Positions 16,366 through 25,803 of a stretch of 64,000 nt of DNA are shown one piece after another. A program made the translations under genes and the position numbers. The stretch comes from a virus. Numbering within the stretch: position 1 is the stretch's first letter; every line of letters begins with the position of its first letter. The notes below the pieces were generated by a model, which was not told the DNA's origin, made no database searches, and saw nothing but the letters and a program-made list of their open reading frames with translations. Location: IMG/VR virus record IMGVR_UViG_3300040770_000181, positions 17,251-81,250 of that record; one strand, 5' to 3'.

Positions 16366-16734
16366 TTATGTTGTTGTTATTATGGTTATAGAAGACAAAC
16401 TATTTAGATATTCTTCTTTTTTACTACTATATTCATTTTTAGCACATTCTCTTAAATGTAATATGTTTAAAGGAATATCTGTTCCATTTATAATTTTCCT
16501 TTCTATAGCTTCTTGCAATCCTTGAATATTAGAAATGCATTGACTACAATCTTCTCTAAGTAAGTTTATATTATATTCCACTTCAAGATCTGTCAAATTC
16601 TCAGTAAAATTTACAGGATTTCCACTTAATACATACTCTTTATATTCAGGATATAAAGGAGAACTTTCATTCATAGGAATAAACACATTGTTTTCATCTA
16701 TTATATACCCACTTTTTGTTGAAAAATATTTCAT
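16366..16734 (-). CDS. Small tail-fibre-associated protein, 122 aa
   Basis: Starts MKYFSTKSGYIIDENNVFIP, then NESSPLYPEYKEYVLSG, and has a helical C-terminal half (LREDCSQCISNIQGLQEAIE) ending in SSITIITTT. It lies 1 nt from the large fibre and 10 nt from the collagen-like fibre, so a fibre chaperone or connector is plausible. No named family is recognised; size and helical C-terminus resemble fibre-assembly proteins only loosely. Confidence 0.65.
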   Translation of the reverse strand: MKYFSTKSGYIIDENNVFIPMNESSPLYPEYKEYVLSGNPVNFTENLTDLEVEYNINLLREDCSQCISNIQGLQEAIERKIINGTDIPLNILHLRECAKNEYSSKKEEYLNSLSSITIITTT

Positions 16735-16744
16735 AATTTAAATT

Positions 16745-19700
16745 TTATTGATCGGTTTCTATATACATTGAACAAATGTCTAATCCCACTGCTAATGCTG
16801 TTGCATTATTAGTTCGCCATGCTCTAGGAGTAAGTAATATAGTTGAATTAGAAATTTGTGTAGTTGGTGTTAAATTAAGCACTCCTGTTACTGTTACTTG
16901 TGTTCCTAAATTTTTAATTTCATACCCTATTCTACCAGCAAAGTTAGGATATGAAAATAATACAATATCCCAAGCGGTATTTGTTAATGTTGGTGCTCCT
17001 AATGCTGTACCCATAGGAATAGGAGTTTGTGCAATAGATCCTCCATAAAAAAAGTACCATTGTGTAGCATCAGTAGATAATTGTCCAAATCCCATTGCAT
17101 TTAATAATGTACTTGGTTCAACATTAGTAGGAGAAGATACGTTACCGTGCATTCCTATAAACATTCTTGCTCCTGCAACAACAGCTGCATCTGAAATTAC
17201 AATTCTTTCCATATAAGTAAACCCACCAAGACCTGTTCCATCCCCTGTAGTAAATTGAGACCCCGTTGCTGCATAAAAATGTCCACATAAACCTCCAGCA
17301 GTTGCTACTGAAACATAACCTAATCTTTTAATTCTTGTAGCAATATTTGTTACAGCAACGTTTCTTGTTGTAGCTGTACCAACAACAACTGCTGTAGAAA
17401 CCCCTGTTTGTATAGGAGCTGTTGTTGCATTTCCTAAAGGTTGCCAATAAACTGCTCTGTTTCTTCCCCAATGAGGTTGTAATACAGAGTCTAAACCAGA
17501 TGGAGCAATAAAAGCAGGAAGTAATCTTCCACCTACAGATCTAGCAAAAATAGATAATGCTCCTAATGGTGGTATTGGAGGAGTAACAACAGTAGCATTT
17601 AAATTTAAAGAATTATTTGTATCATCATAAATACAAACATCTATAATACTCCAAGCTCCTGCAACAGCAACACCTATACGAAGTGCTTGCCCTGGTAATA
17701 ATATAAAAGGAAGATTAATAGCAAGTCCGTCTATAGTTTCCCCTGTTGCAGGATAAACATCTAATGTGTTTAAACCACTATTTACAACAGTAATCATATC
17801 ACTTAAAACTGCAGATGGTAATATTACACCACTATCTAAAGGAGTAGTTGTTATTGTATTTACTTTAGCAGTTAATAATAACGCATTTCCTTGTACAGTC
17901 CCTGTTGCAGCTAAAGATGTATTATAAGTAAAACTATACCCACCACCACCAGCACCAGATGTACCAGAAGTACCTGTTAACCCTGAACTACCCGAAGTAC
18001 CAGCAGTTCCAGAAGTTCCAACAGCACCTGTTAATCCAGAAGAACCAGATGTACCTGTAGTTCCACTAATTCCGCTAGTTCCAGAAGTACCAACAACACC
18101 ATTTACACCATTTGTTCCACTAGTTCCACTTGTACCTGTACCTCCATTTAAACCAGAAGTTCCAGATGTTCCAGTAGTACCTGATGTGCCATTTACACCT
18201 GTTAAACCACTAGTTCCTGTTGTACCTGAACTACCACTAGTTCCTGTAAGCCCTGATGATCCAGAGGTTCCCGATGTACCAAGACTAAGACCTGATGAAC
18301 CACTTGTTCCAGTAGTTCCTGACGTTCCACTAGTACCAATTGCTCCATTAATCCCAGAAGTTCCACTAGTGCCACTAGTTCCTTCAACACCGTTAATACC
18401 ACTAGTCCCTGATGTACCAGTAATACCAGAAGTTCCACTTGTACCGCTAGTACCACTTGTACCTACAATTCCATTAATACCACTTGTACCAGATGTGCCA
18501 GATGTTCCTGTTACGCCATTAATTCCACTAGTGCCAGATGTGCCACTAGTTCCATTTACTCCAGAAGTACCTGAAGTTCCTGTTGTGCCACTTGACCCTG
18601 ATACTCCATTTATTCCAGAAGTACCAGAAGTACCACTTGTTCCAGATATACCAGAAGTACCTGTTAATCCACTTGTTCCATTAACACCAGAAGTGCCTGT
18701 TAAACCAGAACTACCAGATGTCCCTGTTGTACCACTTGTTCCTAAAACACCATTAACACCACTTGAGCCACTTGTGCCTGAAGTTCCAGAAGTACCAGAA
18801 ATTGCACTAGTTCCTGAACTACCACTAGTTCCTATTAATCCATTAAGTCCAGAAGTTCCTGATGTGCCATTACTGCCAGTAATTCCACTTGTTCCAGTAA
18901 TTCCACTTGTTCCATTTAATCCAGATGTGCCAGAGCTTCCAGAAGTTCCATTAGAACCTGCAGGTCCTTGAGATCCAACAAAAATATTACTTCTTACATA
19001 AGAAACACTGTTTGTTCCATCGTAAGTTAAACATATATTTCTTGGACCACCACCTGCAGTTTTTAATGCAAAATATTTAACAATTAATCTATCAGTAGTT
19101 AATAAAGTAAATCCTGGTTGTGTTATTGTAGAAGTATAAAGAGTTGTAACAAGCCCCATTATATCTCCTGTAGATCCTGAAAATAATTGAGTTTCCGTTC
19201 CACCTAAATCTCTTTTATATACACGAATAACTATTTCATTAGTTCCTCCAGAAGAATCAATATTAGCATATGTTCTAAATACCCATGGACCTGCTGGAAT
19301 TTCCTCAACTCCTGGTTTACCTGATATTGTTACAAAAGATTGAATTAAAACTTCTCCACTAGACGTAGTTATAGACTGACAATTTGTTATTTCTGTATTA
19401 ACAGGAACAAAAAGTCGTAAATCTTTATAAGGAACAATATCAGAATTGACATTGTGTAAATACCAAAATTGAGGAATAGCCTGGTCTCCATTTAAACCAG
19501 AAGTACCTGCACTTCCACTAGTACCACTAGAACCACTAGTACCACTAGATCCACTGGATCCTGCAGTACCACTACTGCCTGTTGTTCCAGACGTAGCAGA
19601 TGTTCCAGATGTTCCTGTTGTACCAGATGTACCTGTTGTACCACTTGTGCCATTTAAAGCAGAAGTTCCTGAAGTTCCATTTGTACCATTTATAGCGGAT

Positions 19701-20926
19701 GTTCCTGATGTACCATTTATTCCAGAGCTACCAGATGTTCCTGAACTTCCAGATGTTCCAGTAGTTCCATTAATACCAGATGTTCCTGAAGTACCATTAA
19801 TACCTGAAGACCCACTAGTTCCAGTTGTTCCTGAACTACCTGATATACCATTAGTTCCATTTACAGCACTAGTTCCACTAGTTCCTGTTGTACCTGAAGT
19901 ACCATTATTTCCAGTTGAGCCACTTGATCCACTTGTTCCACTTGTTCCAGTTGTTCCACTTGTTCCAGTTAAACCACTACTTCCTGACGTTCCTGAAGTG
20001 CCTGTAGTTCCACTAGTACCATTTGTTCCGTTAATTCCATTAATACCACTAATTCCACTTGTTCCTGATGTACTACTAGTCCCAGAGGTTCCATTAGTCC
20101 CTAAAACAGAAATTCCACTTGTACCAGAAGTTCCTAGTGTTCCATTAATTCCTGAACTTCCTGAACTTCCTGAAGATCCTCCATCTGTTGATACATTGTA
20201 ATAAACAAATAAAGATTGAGAAGGGTCAGGAGCAGTAACCATAGTTATTGTATTTCCTAAAACTGTATAATCTATTCCATTATATTGTGTAACACCATTT
20301 TGAATTACTATAACTGCTGCTGGATTGGTAGGAATCTCTAATAAAGTAAAAATTTTATTAACACCATCTATAATTCCAATAGGAGTTTCTGATTTTGTAA
20401 TACTTGAACTTCCAGAACTTCCTGACGTTCCTGTTGTACCAGATGTACCATCAAATCCTTCTTTACCATTAGTTCCTGATGTACCATCAATTCCTGAAGT
20501 ACCTGATGTGCCAGTTAAACCACTAGAGCCACTTGTTCCAACAGATCCGCTTGTTCCTGCTGAACCACTTGTTCCATTAACGCCACTACTACCAGAAGTT
20601 CCATCTGATCCATTTATACCACTAGTACCATTTATACCAGAAGTTCCATCTACTCCACTAGTCCCATCTACTCCAGTGGTACCATCTAAACCATTAATAC
20701 CTGATGTACCTGATTCACCAGAAGTTCCACTAGTGCTAGATAATCCTGAAGAACCAGAAGTTCCTGCAGAGCCTGAAGTTAATAAAGCAAGATCTATTTT
20801 TTCTAATGCTGTCTGAAAAGAATCATTAGTATTAATACCTGTATAAATAAGATTAGCCCCCTCGTAAAAAACGCATTGGGAGCTAAGAATTATTGGGCAA
20901 GCATCTGGTGTACAAATTATTGACAT
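16745..20926 (-). CDS. Collagen-like (Gly-Thr-Ser) tail fibre protein, 1393 aa
   Basis: N-terminal adapter (residues 1-50: [11 protein letters not shown]...QCVFYEG, then EKIDLALL) is shared with the proteins at 62004 and 62527. Three blocks of G-x-y triplets follow (GTSGTSG, GSSG, GINGTSG), almost free of proline. They are separated by a small beta domain (about 180-250, [14 protein letters not shown]) and a larger one (about 475-650, [17 protein letters not shown]...). The C-terminal domain (about 990-1393) matches that of the 406-residue protein and ends MYIETDQ. Trimeric collagen-like shaft plus receptor-binding tip is the likely form. The Thr/Ser density makes it a candidate acceptor for the phage glycosyltransferases. 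The antisense strand gives long spurious proline/valine frames. Confidence 0.88.
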   Translation of the reverse strand: MSIICTPDACPIILSSQCVFYEGANLIYTGINTNDSFQTALEKIDLALLTSGSAGTSGSSGLSSTSGTSGESGTSGINGLDGTTGVDGTSGVDGTSGINGTSGINGSDGTSGSSGVNGTSGSAGTSGSVGTSGSSGLTGTSGTSGIDGTSGTNGKEGFDGTSGTTGTSGSSGSSSITKSETPIGIIDGVNKIFTLLEIPTNPAAVIVIQNGVTQYNGIDYTVLGNTITMVTAPDPSQSLFVYYNVSTDGGSSGSSGSSGINGTLGTSGTSGISVLGTNGTSGTSSTSGTSGISGINGINGTNGTSGTTGTSGTSGSSGLTGTSGTTGTSGTSGSSGSTGNNGTSGTTGTSGTSAVNGTNGISGSSGTTGTSGSSGINGTSGTSGINGTTGTSGSSGTSGSSGINGTSGTSAINGTNGTSGTSALNGTSGTTGTSGTTGTSGTSATSGTTGSSGTAGSSGSSGTSGSSGTSGSAGTSGLNGDQAIPQFWYLHNVNSDIVPYKDLRLFVPVNTEITNCQSITTSSGEVLIQSFVTISGKPGVEEIPAGPWVFRTYANIDSSGGTNEIVIRVYKRDLGGTETQLFSGSTGDIMGLVTTLYTSTITQPGFTLLTTDRLIVKYFALKTAGGGPRNICLTYDGTNSVSYVRSNIFVGSQGPAGSNGTSGSSGTSGLNGTSGITGTSGITGSNGTSGTSGLNGLIGTSGSSGTSAISGTSGTSGTSGSSGVNGVLGTSGTTGTSGSSGLTGTSGVNGTSGLTGTSGISGTSGTSGTSGINGVSGSSGTTGTSGTSGVNGTSGTSGTSGINGVTGTSGTSGTSGINGIVGTSGTSGTSGTSGITGTSGTSGINGVEGTSGTSGTSGINGAIGTSGTSGTTGTSGSSGLSLGTSGTSGSSGLTGTSGSSGTTGTSGLTGVNGTSGTTGTSGTSGLNGGTGTSGTSGTNGVNGVVGTSGTSGISGTTGTSGSSGLTGAVGTSGTAGTSGSSGLTGTSGTSGAGGGGYSFTYNTSLAATGTVQGNALLLTAKVNTITTTPLDSGVILPSAVLSDMITVVNSGLNTLDVYPATGETIDGLAINLPFILLPGQALRIGVAVAGAWSIIDVCIYDDTNNSLNLNATVVTPPIPPLGALSIFARSVGGRLLPAFIAPSGLDSVLQPHWGRNRAVYWQPLGNATTAPIQTGVSTAVVVGTATTRNVAVTNIATRIKRLGYVSVATAGGLCGHFYAATGSQFTTGDGTGLGGFTYMERIVISDAAVVAGARMFIGMHGNVSSPTNVEPSTLLNAMGFGQLSTDATQWYFFYGGSIAQTPIPMGTALGAPTLTNTAWDIVLFSYPNFAGRIGYEIKNLGTQVTVTGVLNLTPTTQISNSTILLTPRAWRTNNATALAVGLDICSMYIETDQ
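16890..20790 (-). repeat. Nine-base periodic coding repeats of the collagen-like shaft
   Basis: Most of 17940-18970, 19485-20180 and 20400-20780 is made of near-identical codon triplets for G-T-S, G-S-S, G-I-N and G-T-T. Codon choices vary between repeats (both actagt and acttct types appear), so the repeats are not recent exact copies. Such tracts favour length change by slippage or recombination. Confidence 0.8.
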
Positions 20927-20945
20927 CTATATTTTTATTAAATTG

Positions 20946-23900
20946 TTATTGTCTTGATTGAGTAGTCACTTTTATTCCCATTTCTTTTGCATATTCTGGA
21001 GCTACATAAGGTAAAACTTCTGTTTGAAGTTGTGACAGAATTGGTACAAGGCTAATGACAGCTTTTAAACCATGTGCTTTTTTGTGGTCTTCTGTAAATT
21101 CTTTTGCAACTTGCATTATAACTCTTTCTGCTTTTGAAATTAAACCTAAAGAAGGTAAAATAGAACCTTGTGTCATACTTTGAAAAGATACAGGACTGTA
21201 ATAAAAAGTAATTTCATCTGTAATTTTATTAATCATTTTTAAAACAAACTTGTATTGATTCTTTGTTATCTTACTTTCATCTTCTGGAGGATCAACAATT
21301 TTTGCTGTTAATATAATACCCATCATAGAAAACAAAACACCTAATTCTTTCATTTCATTACTTAATTCTTTTCTTACTAAGTCATAAAATTCTTCTTGAG
21401 TAATTTCTAACTCTTGCCCTGTTTTAAGAAAATATTCTCTTTTCTTATTTTCAAGCATTTCATCTAAAATTTTTAATCCTTCTTCTGTTCCTGAAATAAT
21501 ATCACGCATTTTGCTAATATTTCCTAATCCCAGTTGTTGCCAAGTTTTAAAAAAGAGTCTCACTCTACCATATTCCCATTCTCCTAATTGAGAATTTTTA
21601 TCTATATCAGTTATTCTGTCTCCAAGTAATTTAGGCATCCACGTTTTAAACATCATAAAAGAAGAAAAAATAGCATCTCGTCTATATCCTGCTTTATTAT
21701 CTGTATTCATTTGCCCATTTAGTTTTCTTCCAAATTCAACAATGCTTGTTCTAAATTTAGCTAATTCTTCTAAACTAACACCAGGAATTACCACTTCATT
21801 GTTTTCAATTTTAGCAAGAGTTAACAAAGACTCTTTTTTCATTTCAGCAGCTCTAGCCTCAAAAGAATCTTCTAATGTTTTTCTATCTTGTTCAGACAAT
21901 GTATATTTAGTTTGTCTGTCTTTTTCTTTAAGAAATTGTCTAATATTAACAATTTTACCGTTAACAATAGTAGAGTTTTCTATAAAAGATAAAGCATTTG
22001 CTAACTGTAATTTCTTTTCAGGAAAAGCATTTGTAATCATCATCACATCACTAAAAGACCATGTAGATAAATAAGCACTTATCCCTTGTTTTTTTGCTAT
22101 TTTTCTTCTTTCTTCATCAGTAATGTTATCATTTAAAGGAACAAATAAATCTAACAAGCCTGTTTCAATTTCAGAAATATTTCCAACAGTAACTCTTGCA
22201 TTGTTTCTTTCAAATTGTCCCCATGTATACACTCCTCCAGAATTAATAAACATTTGAAATTGGTTACCAAACCAGTTAGCAATAGCAATTAACGGTTTTA
22301 AACCTACAGCAATTGCTCTTGTGTATGTATCAAGATTGTGTATTGTTTTTTTTACGTTAGTAGAATACTTAGCTTTTTGTTCATCTGTTTTTCCTGCTTT
22401 ATTTGCAAATGCTGTAATTCCTTTATTAAAAGTTGTTCCCAAGTCTTGTCCTAAATTATACAAAGCATCTTCAGCTATCACTTTCATAATATCTGCATTT
22501 TTGTTTTCGTTCTTGTTTACTTTAGGGTTCATAGAACTATCAAAAATAACTTGATTGTTTTCATCTAACATTAAAGAACCTTTTGCTTTTTCCACTTCCA
22601 ATAAAACTTTAAAAGTATCTTCTAATGAATCAGCTTTTTCATAATCTAATAAAGCTTTTATCCATAAAGCTCCCACTCTATTTAAATCAGTAGATAATTG
22701 TCTTACTTCTTTATCTGTTCTTGTAAAGTATTTAGGTATTGCTCTTACTGGTTGACCAGTTTCAGGATCAATTTTTGACATACCTTGCTCTTCATTGATT
22801 TTAGTAGTATACAATCCTCTAAAAACATCTGCAGTTTCTGATAAAACATTAGAAGCAGACCCCATTTTTTGTAGAATAGTAGCTTCAATTAATGGAAAAA
22901 AAGAAGAATCTCTTTTATTAAAATATCCTATTTCTTTTGCTTTTTCATTTAAATTTGTAAAGTACTCCCACATGTTAAGAGCATGCTCTCTACCCTTTAA
23001 AGTTTTATATTCAGGAGAATAATGTGGTTCTTCAATTATTGTTTGTTTAAACAGCTCATTAAAATAATAAGAATCATATCCATTAAAAGTTGGAAGATCA
23101 ATAAAAATTTCATTACGAAGATTTTTTAATCTGTATTCTTTTATACTTTCATTCTCTTCTTCATCAGCAGAAAATGTAGTGTTTTCAATAGTAGTAGAGT
23201 TAGCTAAAAATAATTCATTTGCTAATCTTTTATATTCTGTTTTATTTATATTGTCTAAGAAAAACTGTTTGTTTTTATTTTCTTTAGCATCTGAAACATC
23301 TTTGTAAAATTTAGGATCAAGTTTTTTAATTAAATTTAAACCTGTTTCACTCATTGTTCCAATTAAATCAAATGCTTTTTTACCTATTTTTGATGCTTCT
23401 TCTTCTAAAGGAACTAATAGTTTTCCAAAAGTATCCATTTGTTTAGCATATGCAATGTTAACTAAAGACCCAGCATTTATATTTAAATTTGCTACAAGTT
23501 TAATTAACTTAGCAGACAGCTTAGATGCTTCTTCCCATGTTTTAGAAAACCCACTAATAGCTACTTCAGGTTTTAAAGCACTTTCTGCATTGTCTACAAT
23601 ACCTTCTTTTACAGCAAGTTGCCCAGCATATATTCTCATAAGATCTATAATCTTATTTTGCATAATTTTTGTAGAGTCTGTAGCGTATTTTAATCTTTGT
23701 AAAGTTTTTTTGTTTTCTGCTGTTAGACTTTCTTTAGGGTATTGTGATAAAAACACTTCATCCATAGAAGCAAACTTTTCTCCACTTTTTTGATAATCTA
23801 GTAAATTTTGTAAGTGTGCTTTTATTTCACCCTTAGTCATTGTTGAATAATCTGCATTTTGAAGACTGTCTATAGTTTGTTTAGCACTATTTAAAAATTC

Positions 23901-25793
23901 TTCAGCTACAGTGTATAAAGGAGCAAAGTTTAATTTAATTTGTAAGTTACGTATAGCAGCACTTAATTGATTTAGTCTTATATCCTTTGCAAACTTGTTT
24001 TCTCCTTTAGGAGCTTTGTAAAGTTTTTCATGATATGCTTGTAAAGATTTTACAAGATCATCCACTTCACTGTTTCCTGTAGTTTCAGAAGCACTAGGAA
24101 CAGGTAATAAATATAAATTTGTTTCTTTAAAAACATCTAAATTTCCTATTTCTAATGAAACAGGTATTGTAGATTGTTGCCCAGTTATTGACAAAGCTGA
24201 ATCATAGTTTAATATAAACGGAACCATTCTAGTCTTACCTAATTGATTTGTGCTTACACCATTGTCTCTATCGATTTTTACATACTCTCCCATTTGAGGA
24301 ACCCAAACTTCTTGTTTGTACCAAGGAATATCAGTTTCTCTTGTTTTATCAATACTTGTAAACTTCCAGTCTAAAGTATCTACTTTCATTTGCTCAGTAC
24401 CATCTTTTGCTGTAACAGGATAAATTGCTTTAAAATCCACAGTGGAACCAAGCATGCCTTCTTCTTTAAAATTAACAACTTTAGATTCAATTAAAAACTT
24501 TGTTCCTGCAGGATAAGAACTAATCAAGCCTTGAGCAAATTGTCCAAGTTGTATTTGTAAAGCAGCAGATAAATTACTACTAACAGGCACTGAAGTAAAA
24601 GCTTTTTTATTTCCTTGCTTGTCTATAAGATTTTCTACTATATATTTTTCAATAAATTTGTGTCCTTCATCACCCCACATTTTTTTAGCTTCATCTAAAA
24701 CTTTTTGTGCATCAGTTCTTTCTTTTTTAAATTTACCTTTTTTGCTTGTTTTTATTTTTTCTGTAACAGTTTTTGCAACTCTTTCTCCATCATAAGTGTA
24801 ATGTCTATCATCTGGATTAGCATCTTGGAGAACTAATCTACTATTCATATCACGATACTTTTCATAAAGAGTATCTATACTTTCTTTTACAGAATCTGTT
24901 ATCTGAAAATAGACCCCCCCCGTTGATTGTAAATCATTAACAGTTCCAGATTCAGCAGACATAATCTGTGTTGCTGCTTCTTCAAATATACTAATATTAG
25001 ATTTTCCGTAAACACCACGAATAAAATCAAGAATGTTTTGCCACCACCCTTGTATAGTTGTTCTAGTTTCAAGAGCCATAAGCTCAGGAAACTCTGTAGA
25101 GCCTTCGTTTTGAAAGATTATCACTTCAGCTATAAGTTTATCTACAGCTTCTTTTTTAATCTTTCTAATGTCAGGTTTGCCATTAGGCAACTGGTAGTTT
25201 TTATTTCCTTTGTAAGCATCAAGGGTCCTTTTGTAAATTGCAAACTTATCAATTTGACTAATTAATCTTGTAACAACACTTGGATTTGTTTGCTCTAATA
25301 TACCAGTAGCAATGTGAACCATTTCTTCTGTAAGAGTTACATCTTCTTTTCCTTGTGCAATAGCTATAATACCATGAACAAGATCTGCTACACCATTAAC
25401 ATTTTTAATACTAACACTAGGATTTCCTTTAGCATAATCAGTTAAAGTTTGCATACCAATACCCATTTTAGTAGCAGCAAGTTTAACTTTTTCAATAGTT
25501 TGAGTAGAAGCTGTTGAAGCAGGTATATCTTCTACTTGATAGTTTATATTATTTTGGCTATCAATTTTTTTAAATGCTTCTTTATTAGGAATAGCTTTAT
25601 TGTCTTCTTCATAAAACAGATTCCCTATAATGTCAAATCTTTTTTTAGCATCTGCAGTCCATTCTTTATTTAATTTCCTAAACAAATTTCCATCTACAAT
25701 GTTTCTATATATATCAATGGCCCCCTTAGTTCGTAAGGAGGCTTTTGATGATGCTTCTGCTGTTTTGAATTTTTTCTTATCGTTACAACTCAT
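20946..25793 (-). CDS. Giant virion protein, 1615 aa, with PD-(D/E)XK-like and degenerate zincin-like segments
   Basis: Starts MSCNDKKKFKTAEASSKASL. Residues 152-230 hold a zincin-like helix LTEEMVHIATGIL, where Glu156 replaces the first His of HExxH, followed by KEAVDKLIAEVI. Residues 430-505 fit a PD-(D/E)XK nuclease: E436 (FLIESKV), D453 (STVDFKAIY), D475-x-K477 (TLDWKF), then PQMGEYVKI. The second half is helical, with a DFDGD-like motif absent, so it is not itself the polymerase. Stop lies 19 nt from the collagen-like fibre gene, start 10 nt from the 4679-residue gene. Most likely a capsid-cargo or ejected protein that could process host or phage DNA at entry. Confidence 0.72.
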   Translation of the reverse strand: MSCNDKKKFKTAEASSKASLRTKGAIDIYRNIVDGNLFRKLNKEWTADAKKRFDIIGNLFYEEDNKAIPNKEAFKKIDSQNNINYQVEDIPASTASTQTIEKVKLAATKMGIGMQTLTDYAKGNPSVSIKNVNGVADLVHGIIAIAQGKEDVTLTEEMVHIATGILEQTNPSVVTRLISQIDKFAIYKRTLDAYKGNKNYQLPNGKPDIRKIKKEAVDKLIAEVIIFQNEGSTEFPELMALETRTTIQGWWQNILDFIRGVYGKSNISIFEEAATQIMSAESGTVNDLQSTGGVYFQITDSVKESIDTLYEKYRDMNSRLVLQDANPDDRHYTYDGERVAKTVTEKIKTSKKGKFKKERTDAQKVLDEAKKMWGDEGHKFIEKYIVENLIDKQGNKKAFTSVPVSSNLSAALQIQLGQFAQGLISSYPAGTKFLIESKVVNFKEEGMLGSTVDFKAIYPVTAKDGTEQMKVDTLDWKFTSIDKTRETDIPWYKQEVWVPQMGEYVKIDRDNGVSTNQLGKTRMVPFILNYDSALSITGQQSTIPVSLEIGNLDVFKETNLYLLPVPSASETTGNSEVDDLVKSLQAYHEKLYKAPKGENKFAKDIRLNQLSAAIRNLQIKLNFAPLYTVAEEFLNSAKQTIDSLQNADYSTMTKGEIKAHLQNLLDYQKSGEKFASMDEVFLSQYPKESLTAENKKTLQRLKYATDSTKIMQNKIIDLMRIYAGQLAVKEGIVDNAESALKPEVAISGFSKTWEEASKLSAKLIKLVANLNINAGSLVNIAYAKQMDTFGKLLVPLEEEASKIGKKAFDLIGTMSETGLNLIKKLDPKFYKDVSDAKENKNKQFFLDNINKTEYKRLANELFLANSTTIENTTFSADEEENESIKEYRLKNLRNEIFIDLPTFNGYDSYYFNELFKQTIIEEPHYSPEYKTLKGREHALNMWEYFTNLNEKAKEIGYFNKRDSSFFPLIEATILQKMGSASNVLSETADVFRGLYTTKINEEQGMSKIDPETGQPVRAIPKYFTRTDKEVRQLSTDLNRVGALWIKALLDYEKADSLEDTFKVLLEVEKAKGSLMLDENNQVIFDSSMNPKVNKNENKNADIMKVIAEDALYNLGQDLGTTFNKGITAFANKAGKTDEQKAKYSTNVKKTIHNLDTYTRAIAVGLKPLIAIANWFGNQFQMFINSGGVYTWGQFERNNARVTVGNISEIETGLLDLFVPLNDNITDEERRKIAKKQGISAYLSTWSFSDVMMITNAFPEKKLQLANALSFIENSTIVNGKIVNIRQFLKEKDRQTKYTLSEQDRKTLEDSFEARAAEMKKESLLTLAKIENNEVVIPGVSLEELAKFRTSIVEFGRKLNGQMNTDNKAGYRRDAIFSSFMMFKTWMPKLLGDRITDIDKNSQLGEWEYGRVRLFFKTWQQLGLGNISKMRDIISGTEEGLKILDEMLENKKREYFLKTGQELEITQEEFYDLVRKELSNEMKELGVLFSMMGIILTAKIVDPPEDESKITKNQYKFVLKMINKITDEITFYYSPVSFQSMTQGSILPSLGLISKAERVIMQVAKEFTEDHKKAHGLKAVISLVPILSQLQTEVLPYVAPEYAKEMGIKVTTQSRQ

Positions 25794-25803
25794 GGTTTAT
25801 TTA

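Noticed and set aside
16890-20790. CRISPR-like or non-coding tandem repeat
   Set aside because: The repeats are codon-periodic inside a single open frame and lack uniform spacers.
18186-20816. Long plus-strand frames rich in Pro-Val-Leu (VPLVPEVP patterns) opposite the collagen-like gene
   Set aside because: They are the antisense reading of the G-T-S triplet repeat; periodic DNA keeps the opposite frame open. No start context or family.
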